Assembly (NCBI GenBank): GCA_001600615.1
Contig: BCKK01000005.1
Coordinates: 930,001-994,000 of the forward strand
Reading direction: 5' to 3'
DNA: 64,000 nt
Origin: Dioszegia crocea
Taxonomy: Eukaryota; Basidiomycota; Tremellomycetes; Tremellales; Bulleribasidiaceae
Below the pieces are notes generated by a model. It did not search any database. It saw only the letters and a program-made list of their open reading frames with translations, and was not told the DNA's origin. Below, in pieces: positions 57,036 through 64,000 of this stretch. Position numbers and translations under genes: made by a program. Positions within the stretch are counted from its first letter, which is position 1; every line of letters begins with the position of its first letter.

Positions 57036-58135
57036 ATGGGCCCGCTTGTACCTTCCTGCAGGCTCTGCGTTGCTCGGAGTTTGCGACAAGTAGCAGGACC
57101 CTCTCGTCTAGCTGCCAGTCGTGTCTTCTCAACCCTACCTGCGCCTCGGCCGGAGCCGACCCCTTTCTTCACACCACCATATCGACCTTCGCCACCCACG
57201 TCTTATAGTCGGAAAGGCGAAGAGAAGGCTGTAGCATCCAGGAGAGGGGACGAGGAAGATCCAGAGAGCGAAGTCAGTGATCGGGAATGGGAAATGCGAG
57301 TGGGTATGTCTAACCTTCGCCAATGTGCTCAGGTGCCGGCTGATGTACTAGGCAAAGCAATGTTGCATCTGCAAGAGACTCTGCCACACTTTTTCAATCC
57401 GGACGAGTGTAGAGTCGAGATGTGCCCGCCGGAGATGTTCAGCAGGAATGTGGAGTTGAAGCTGCTAGTTCCGTTTCCAGTCAAAGTGAGTTGCAAGGGA
57501 TCACTTCTTGCATGCTCGACTGCTATACTCTGTTCCTCAACTCAAGCTGATACTGCAGATATCTTCACTAGCTGCCTATTCCATGGCTCACACACTCACA
57601 AGAAATGGAATGATGGGTAGGTGTCCAGTCTTCAATTACTCCGTACCATCAGATATATGCTGATACTGTATATAGCTCTCCATTCCGATTTGTCATCCAC
57701 TCTCGACCGCATGTCCTTTACGCCCTCACCACAAGCAGCCACCGCGCCGGCTGCTTCATTCTTCACCAAACGTATCCCGGCCCATCGTCACAAACAGCTC
57801 CGTATCTCGCTGTCAATACGTGGCACGCCCCGACTCCCTCCCCATAACGTACGTTAAATCGCGCATGGCCTCGCTGACGAATGTAGGAAGCGCTCTGGCA
57901 TACATCCTCAATCTACACCTTCTCGCCCTACTCAGGGCTCATATCGTGCCATGAAGTCGAGAAGATCCGTCCGCTACCTGGAGAAGGCGTAGGAGAGTGG
58001 TTCATGTCGCGTCTTCTGGGTTGGACGAGTCGGCATGCACTCGACGGCGGGGGTGGGGGAGGGATACCGATTCCAAGTCGGGCCACGGCCGTGTCGAGGT
58101 GTTGCGAGTCTAGGCAGGACCAAGTAGGCAAGTAG
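57036..58135 (+). CDS. Conserved protein, probable mitochondrial import
   Basis: Five exons, near 300 residues. The N-terminus, MGPLVPSCRLCVARSLRQVA and SRLAASRVFST, is Arg/Ser-rich without acids: a mitochondrial presequence. Then MLHLQETLPHFFNPDECRVE, FSRNVELKLLVPFPVK, and ISSLAAYSMAHTLTRNGMM. The later exons give KQLRISLSIRGTPRLPPHN, joined across an intron to EALWHTSSIYTFSPYSGLIS, CHEVEKIRPLPGEGVGEWFM and SRLLGWTSR; stop TAG at 58133-58135. The block from LRISL to GLISCHEV looks conserved and has the size of an NTF2-like fold (helical start, then strands), but I cannot name the family. At the third intron (near 57617) two donors are possible and give different frames; the one chosen connects to the conserved C-terminus. 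Confidence 0.68.
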
Positions 58136-58866
58136 AATGTCACGCGACAGAACTTTCAAACTCTCCGTCCATGTACGCGTCGGGAACAGTGTAGATCTAA
58201 ATTTGCCCGCCAAGCTGCAACGGTGACTGGACTGTCACCGGACAGTCACCCATCCTCAGATCGCCACGAGTGACGGCCGGTCCCGTTCCGCAGATCCCAT
58301 GCTGCAACACATTCCTGCGCTAGTGTCTCAAAATTCTCCGAGATTCCGATGGCCGAGAATGTGAAACCTCGGCGAAGCTCGGCAAGCGGTAAGCGGAAGC
58401 GAGAGATTTTTGCGACTTGATTTGCGTCCGAGGGATGTTGAGGTTTGGGCGCTATATACGAAGGCGTCACGCCACGACGACCTCGAATGATCGGAAGAAA
58501 AGACTCAGGAGTGAGCTCGGAAGCGGACTCTGAAGCGGAACTTTGCATTGACACTTTTTGGTGGCGGAGAGGTTGTCACCGTGCGCCTCTCGGAGCCAAA
58601 TTCTAACATCAGCTGTGATCGGCGTCCGGGCGTTACAGATTCCCAGAAGCTTTAATCAAGATTGACGCTGGCTTTGAGCCTCTTTCTTGCTTTCCCATAG
58701 GGTCACAGGCCACAGGAGCATACATAACCGGTAGTTAGGCTGGCCACTCTCGCCCCATCCTCTCACATCTCCCCCACAACATCCATCAGCCAGTCTTCCG
58801 GGAGAATCCGCTCCTCGCTGTTCATACTGGAGAAGAAGACGCACTTCGACCGTACTTTTCACATCG
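58136..58866. other. Intergenic, with one possible small minus-strand ORF
   Basis: About 730 bases. A 102-codon open frame on the minus strand (58246-58554, MSMQSSASESASELTPESFL) is the only candidate gene; it lacks recognised motifs. The tandem GGACTGTCACCGGACAGTCACC near 58227-58248 is a small imperfect repeat/palindrome at its 3' end. Confidence 0.4.
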
Positions 58867-61005
58867 ATGCCCAACTCCAGCACAGAGAGCGGTTCTCGGT
58901 CAGCCCGAAAGACATCTCTAGGCTACATCTTGGGTGCATCTTCACCAGACCGACCATCTACAGGCAGCACATACAACAGTTCCCGTCCTTCTCTCGCTTC
59001 AGATGATTCACCTGCAAACCTCCTTCGTCTCCCTCGCCGCTTGCTCTCGCTTATAGCCTATCTCATCGTCATTCCCCCTTCGTCCACCGAGACTGACCCA
59101 GTGTCAATCCCGGAAGATCCACACCCTGCCAAACTCCTCCCCCTTCTCCTCACTTGCAAATCCACCCACGCCGCCCTCAGCCTCAAAACCAATCCCCGAC
59201 TCTACCATGATCTCTATGTCTCCACATTCGACACGGCCGCCATGATCAGGCGGTATGCTTGGATCACCAAAGAGATGATGCGTCAGTCTGACGGGACGAA
59301 GCGGCCGTTTGATCTCTTTGGAGACCCAAAGTCATGGGCGCAGGACTACAAGGCTCGGTGGGGATCTAGGGCAAGGATGAGGCGGGCAGTGGCTGCTGGG
59401 ACACTGGAAGTTGAGGGCGAGCAAAAGACGGATATTCTGCCTACGCTCTGGGTCATTTGGTTCCTCATCACTGAGAATGGTAGGTCCTGCGGAGGGTAAC
59501 GCTGGTAAAACGCTGACATATTTAGATGCCAGAAATCTACCTTTCCTCCAGGCGAGCCTCTTCCAGGAATGGGTCACACTGTACTATCAAGAGCGGCTGT
59601 TGAAGGAGGCACAAGAGCCCGGGTACCCGAGAGCCACGTTAGATAAGGGTCTAGCGGTGTGGTGTGCGATATTATCAGGAACGGGTACGTGTTGCTTCTG
59701 CTCATTTTGCTCCCTGACTGACAAAACTTAGATCTGGCGATGGACCACAGCTTATCCGAGGTGGATGAAAAGATCTTCATGCTTCGCCCAATGGTATTTG
59801 CTTGTGCTAAGGTATGTTTGTCGCCCATTCTCAAATCGTTTCCATCCGCTCAAAGTAACAGTACGACATCAGCATCGCACCTTGGCATCTTCAACGCCTA
59901 CCCCTATGCAAGACTGGCTGTACCGAACCACAGCACATTGCAGATCTCGCCCCTCAATCCAATGCGATCCCATACGATCGCTTCGGCTACACCTGGAACC
60001 GAGCCCCACCACACGTCATTACAGGTGCCTACCTCTTCTTCTTCCGTCTTCTCGAGCGTCACGCTGCCCATTTCAACCCGCCCAAAAGTGGACCTCCCCC
60101 TCGAATGCTTTTTGGCCAAACACATACCACCCCTAGTATTCACCACGATCGCGAATGGCAGCGAAGTTCAGTATGCCAAGATCCTCACGTTTCGGCAGGA
60201 CTACCACCGACCGCTTTCCTCGGTACGATTGCAGGTCGATGGACTGGCCAATTCTTGTTTTATAGCCTGGAACAGTATCGAGAGGTCGTAGCTGGGAATA
60301 TGCGAGCGGTGTATACTGGTCAATTTGGAGCGCAGCCGATGGACATGGATCTTAAGGAGACGTTGGTCAAGGTTCGGAAGGGAGAGGAAGGAGGGGATGA
60401 GGGTGCGTGGATCGTCGCGGGGTATAGCAAGCATGACGATGAGGATGTAGAAGCGGGCCAGGAGAATCCGGAGCAGAGGAGAGTCAGGGAAGGGTATGGA
60501 CATGAGGTGGTTACTGATCCGAATGAGCCGGATGAGGAAGGATGGACTAAGGAGATTCTCATTAGCGGGATGTCGAAGAGTAATTGGGGATACGCGAGGA
60601 TTAGAGGAAGGATAAGAGCATGGGATGGTCTGGTGATTCTGCTCATGAATTACGAGGTGAGCTCATTATTCCTTTGGCGTATGAAGACGACCGGGAGCTG
60701 ATTGCCATACAGCAAAATCCAAGACATCCAATGGGAAGATGGTTATGGCGCGGATATCTACATTCGGGTGGGAATCTTTTGGGAAGGTGGAGAGATACAT
60801 TCACTCCGGCTCATGCTCAGGGTGAGTTTATTGATCTTTGGAAATTTCATTCGCAGTGGAACTGATGATTTCAGGTCATGAAGGGGCATTTGGGCTTGTG
60901 CGCGCTAAAGATGTGCCTGAAGTCAAGGAGGTGACGATATCCACTGGAGAAGATCAAGAAATGGGATCACACGACATATTCGGGTTATCACTACATCCCC
61001 TTTAG
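58867..61005 (+). CDS. F-box-like protein, unknown function
   Basis: About seven exons, near 630 residues. It starts MPNSSTESGSRSARKTSLGY; the segment LLRLPRRLLSLIAYLIVIPP followed by KLLPLLLTCKSTHAALSLKT resembles an F-box. Further on: WVIWFLITEN, LFQEWVTLYYQERLLKEAQE, PPTAFLGTIAGRWTGQFLFY and WTKEILISGMSKSNWGYARI, with WDGLVILLMNYE, MGRWLWRGYLHSGGNLLGRW and ending IFGLSLHPL. The C-terminal part has repeated W-G/L-I-x-G and R-G-R-I-R-x-W-D-G-L units typical of basidiomycete F-box proteins of unknown target. If the F-box is real it would join an SCF ubiquitin ligase. Exon borders around 59810-59870 and 60125-60230 are approximate. Confidence 0.68.
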
Positions 61006-61628
61006 GCCGAGCTGGAAGTATAGCAAGTATACGAGTGCATACATCGCGCTATCTCGGTTTCGCTCGCACAAAGCCGCCGACTACTGCAGCTCTACATAAT
61101 AGCTCATTAGAAACTTCACTGAACCCTGAGCTGGCGCTAACTTATCTAACCTTTACGATAGATCAATCGTTCGATGCTTATCCGGAAACTGAAAAGGCCT
61201 CACACCCGAGCGTGCCCAGCTTGCAGGTGATATCTGTCACCAAGACAGCCCGTCCCATGCACGCTCACAGCACCTCTCAGCGAAGTCGGTCCACGGGCGT
61301 ACCGGCGATACTCGGCTTTGAGACTCATTCCTTTATCACTAGTCGGCATAAAGGATTGATACTCTGTGTTGACTTTCCGACCTCATGCGACGCCCGAATG
61401 GACGGTTCGTGGTCCCTCCTTCCCCTCCCGTCGAGGAATCTCGCGCTTCTTTTGCCTCTCACTCTCTCGTTGCCTCCAACATCGAAGACTATCCGTCCCA
61501 AGACTCTCAATTCGAACTCAACTCTAATCCGCCAGGCTCCGGGACGCCAATCATTCGAGACTCCACACCACATCTTCCTCTTCCCCCTCCTCTTCCTCTT
61601 CCTCTTCCTCTTCTCCTTTCGACACATT
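61006..61628. other. Intergenic with CT-rich leader
   Basis: About 620 bases. An in-frame ORF extends upstream from the gene at 61629 to 61035, but its translation is low in protein character and runs through a (CTTCCT)n tract, so it is not included in the gene. Confidence 0.45.
61571..61620 (+). repeat. Polypyrimidine CTTCCT tract
   Basis: Fifty bases of almost only C and T, with a CTTCCT repeat, ending nine bases before the ATG at 61629; a leader-type tract as seen elsewhere in the window. Confidence 0.75.
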
Positions 61629-62069
61629 ATGGAACCTGCCTCCCGACGTACGCGTTCGAGAGCTCCGAGTCCAGATGGCATAATTGGCATCGTCATCAGG
61701 ACATACAAGCGCGAAGACGAGACAGACACCAACCGTTCATTCGCCAGAGTGGCGACATACACAGTCGTCGGTCCGGAAAGCGGTTGCTGCTACACAGCAG
61801 CCGTCGACAAGCCTGAAGCCCTTTTCATTCACACAAGCGCCCAAGGCGGCAGTCTTATCCCTGCCACGTGCCCGCGCAGTCATCGTGAGGGAAAGACCCA
61901 GGACCTCAAGTGGCTCGATATGCCCGTGGATGAGGCGGTTAAGATTATGACGGAGAGTACAATCGGCGTTGGCGTGAATGAGGACAATGAAACGGTCTCT
62001 TGGTGGAGGGACGGCGAGATCAGGGACACCCAAAAGCTTCACCACTATTGGCAGCAAGTTTGGCCTTGA
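61629..62069 (+). CDS. Small unknown protein
   Basis: Intronless, 146 residues: MEPASRRTRSRAPSPDGIIG, then VIRTYKREDETDTNRSFARV, ATYTVVGPESGCCYTAAVDK, DLKWLDMPVDEAVKIMTEST and the end WWRDGEIRDTQKLHHYWQQV. The basic start and the Trp/Tyr-rich end suggest a compact cytosolic or nuclear protein. No family recognised. The start at 61629 is chosen because the CT tract immediately before it looks like leader; another open frame overlaps in the upstream 240 bases. Confidence 0.5.
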   Translation: MEPASRRTRSRAPSPDGIIGIVIRTYKREDETDTNRSFARVATYTVVGPESGCCYTAAVDKPEALFIHTSAQGGSLIPATCPRSHREGKTQDLKWLDMPVDEAVKIMTESTIGVGVNEDNETVSWWRDGEIRDTQKLHHYWQQVWP

Positions 62070-62178
62070 TGCATATTCATATGTCATATTGAGTTGGCAA
62101 AACCTATCACGCTAATCGGACATAACTCCAATAACAAAGCTAGCTGAGATGCTTGCGACGAAGGGCTAGCGTCACGGC

Positions 62179-62201
62179 GGAGTGGGGGAGTGGGGGAGTG
62201 C
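62179..62201 (+). repeat. GAGTGGG tandem repeat
   Basis: Three near-perfect units of GAGTGGGG in a short G-rich run between the small unknown gene and the dehydrogenase gene. Confidence 0.7.
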
Positions 62202-62351
62202 CGGCATCATGACGCTGAGGCAGTTCCCAGCTTTTCGAGATTTCATCGATTTCACGATACATAACTACCGTCTCTAGTACTGAGCTATCTACTGTTGTCA
62301 AAGCACTCCTTGATCCACTATACCCATCTTCCAATTCTAAAACGAGCGAAA

Positions 62352-63471
62352 ATGGTTTGGCAAATCGACCTCACGGGCAAGTGCATGATCGTCTCGGGCG
62401 GAAACAGGGTCCGTCCTCCATTCTCGATCTTCCTCTGACCGAGCTCATCGAGTAGGGAATCGGATTAGCGATCTCACATCAGATAGCTCAAGCTGGAGCT
62501 CACGTTGCGATCATCTATAAATCCTCACCCGACGCTCCCGAGCGCGCAAAGGAGATTTCAGAGAAGTACGGCGTGCACTGCGAGGCGTTCCAGTGCGATG
62601 TGAGCGACCAGGCTGCTGTCCAGGAGTTGGTTGGGCGGATATACAAGGACGTCGGTCCTGTTGGGGGTGTCATCTGCAATGCCGGTGAGTAGATGTCTGC
62701 TTTAAAGGGGATTTGGAAGCTGACACGTCAGGTGTGGCCGTTTCTAAGCCTGCGACCGAGATGTCCAAGGAGGATTTCGAGAATCAGATGAACCCCAATG
62801 TCTGGGGTTGCTTCACTGTTGCTCAGGCTGCTGTACAGTGAGTTATCACTTGACGGAATGTGTCAGAGACTGATTTCGGTAGCCTATGGAAGGAGCACGG
62901 TTACCAGAATGGCCGGGTCGTTTTCGTCTCTTGTGAGTCCATCTGAATCAGACCAATGTCCCCGGATCAAGGCCTGACGGAACAGCCATATCAGCCAGCA
63001 TCGCAAACAGAAACACCACACAGTGCTTCTACAATGCTTCCAAGGTGAGCAATTCTGTTCTATACTTTAGCAACCTTTGCTAATCCACCTAGGGAGCCCT
63101 GAACTCGCTCGCTAAGTCGCTGGCGATGGAGTGGGCAGACATGGGAGTACTGGTGAGTTTCCCGCCCTTCACGTAGTCATCTTCGGATCGAGCTGAACAC
63201 TTGACAGGTGAACTGTCTCTCACCCGGATTTGTCGACACAGACATGAACCAGGGTTTGCGAGACGACGAGAAGTTCCTCAAGGCTACCGAGGATGTCGTC
63301 ATCGTCCAGCGGATCAGCAAGCCCGACGAGCAGGCTGGAGCCGTTGTCTTCTTCTTGTCAGACTTTGCAACCTGTGAGTATCAATGATTAGCGACCCAAG
63401 TCAGTAGACTGACAGTGGCAGATGTCACCGGAACCGAGCTTCGGGTCGACGGAGGAAAGACCGCCTGGTAA
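62352..63471 (+). CDS. Short-chain dehydrogenase, sugar/polyol type
   Basis: About seven exons, near 260 residues. MVWQIDLTGKCMIVSGGNR joins across an intron to GIGLAISHQIAQAGAHVAII, giving the nucleotide-binding G-G-x-x-G-I-G. NAGVA, the active-site Ser (VVFVSSISASIAN) and Y-N-A-S-K are all present, and the end has YVTGTELRVDGGKTAW. QCFYNASKGALNSLAKSLAM and VNCLSPGFVDTDMN place it near the NADP-dependent sorbose reductase / mannitol or arabinitol dehydrogenase group (Sou1-like). So it probably reduces a ketose, or oxidises a polyol, in the cytosol. The first donor, GTCCGT, is unusual but the join is forced by the motif. Its stop is 31 bases from that of MDE1. Confidence 0.87.
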
Positions 63472-63502
63472 TCCTAGATACATAGATTGCATGTAGCCAT
63501 AT

Positions 63503-64000
63503 TTACTCATCGCCGACAAGGGGTAGACCAGCTTGCAGCATCTTGCAGCCCATTTCAAATAGGTAGTCGAGGCACTCTGCCTGCGTTTTGGCTTGTTCCC
63601 AAGTATTGCCTTGTGGGTTAGCTTCACTTGACTGGGCTCCAGCTAATAACGCTCACCCCAGATATACACCCCGTGTCTCCTGACCAAGATCGCCGCCGCA
63701 TTGGGATACTCTTCCATCGCCTTCGCCATACCCTCTGTCAGATCCTCTTCATCCGCCGTATTCTCAATAATGGGCACTTCGAGGGTATCGAAGAATCGCA
63801 ATGTCTTGCCGCTCCCTCCGATCCGGACACCCTTGATCATCTCCTGGTGGCTTATCCGGAATGATTTGGCGGATTTTCCAAGGAGAAGGGTGAGAAGAAC
63901 AGCGTTTTGGGAGTGGGTGTGAATACAGGCACCGGCTGAGCGGAGAGTGAAGGCGTTCCAGAAAAGAGGGGTACAGGCAGACTCTTTCAAGCCCTATCAA
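63503..64000 (-). CDS. MDE1: Methylthioribulose-1-phosphate dehydratase (partial)
   Basis: The C-terminal part only; the start lies beyond the right edge. From the edge: [40 protein letters not shown] (the H-T-H zinc ligands), [40 protein letters not shown], then [12 protein letters not shown] (another zinc His). An intron near 63610-63660 leads to [20 protein letters not shown], and the protein ends LPLVGDE with TAA at 63503-63505. This class II aldolase fold enzyme turns methylthioribulose-1-phosphate into the diketo compound in the methionine salvage pathway. The visible catalytic positions are intact. Confidence 0.88.

Noticed and set aside
61035..61628. N-terminal extension of the 61629 gene to 344 codons
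   Set aside because: The added part is low-complexity, runs through a CTTCCT tract and looks like non-coding leader.
62179..62201. G-quadruplex
   Set aside because: Only two long G runs, not four, are present.

Overview
The window is nuclear DNA of a fungus, most likely a basidiomycete yeast of the Tremellomycetes (Cryptococcus relatives). The signs are one gene every 2-3 kb on both strands, very many short introns (mostly 45-60 nt, GTRNGT donors, a CTGAC-like branch site just before the acceptor), CT-rich stretches before start codons, and protein families in their fungal forms (CTK2, ADA2, VPS18, RAX1, PFS2, TRM112, MDE1). All gene models here were joined by eye from exon reading frames, so outer ends and intron borders are approximate unless stated.

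Left part (1-7204): a head-to-tail array of six related BTB/POZ genes, the first cut by the window edge. All share a split BTB domain, a C-terminal helical region ending in a W-[LI]-D-x-[LM]-P-R-K-[YH] signature, and introns at the same places. A seventh, decayed start (ATG directly followed by TAA) lies at 5905-6180. The array looks lineage-specific and still evolving, and is the best candidate for something undescribed.

7437-21323 holds housekeeping and regulatory genes: NUG1 (ribosome-assembly GTPase), DNA ligase I, DPH7 (diphthamide pathway), a bZIP/DUF3425 transcription factor and a DUF726 membrane hydrolase-like protein. 21690-25179 is a second tandem family: three small secreted proteins, of which the second and third have single in-frame stop codons in otherwise intact genes.

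25949-50834 is conserved: a four-helix MARVEL-like protein, the CTD-kinase cyclin CTK2, ADA2 (SAGA), VPS18 (HOPS/CORVET), a protein kinase whose tail carries KEN and D-box degrons, a very long UNC80-like protein, PFS2 (mRNA 3'-end processing), TRM112 and ribosomal protein RPS20 (uS10).

50835-64000: a pair of related genes of unknown function (51288 and 52719) sharing a promoter motif, an RGS-domain RAX1-like membrane protein, a probable mitochondrial protein, an F-box-like protein, a small unknown protein, a sugar/polyol-type short-chain dehydrogenase, and the C-terminal part of MDE1 (methionine salvage). Many neighbours are divergent with 200-500 bp promoters or convergent with gaps as small as 13 bp. 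No tRNA, rRNA, CRISPR or transposon was recognised.
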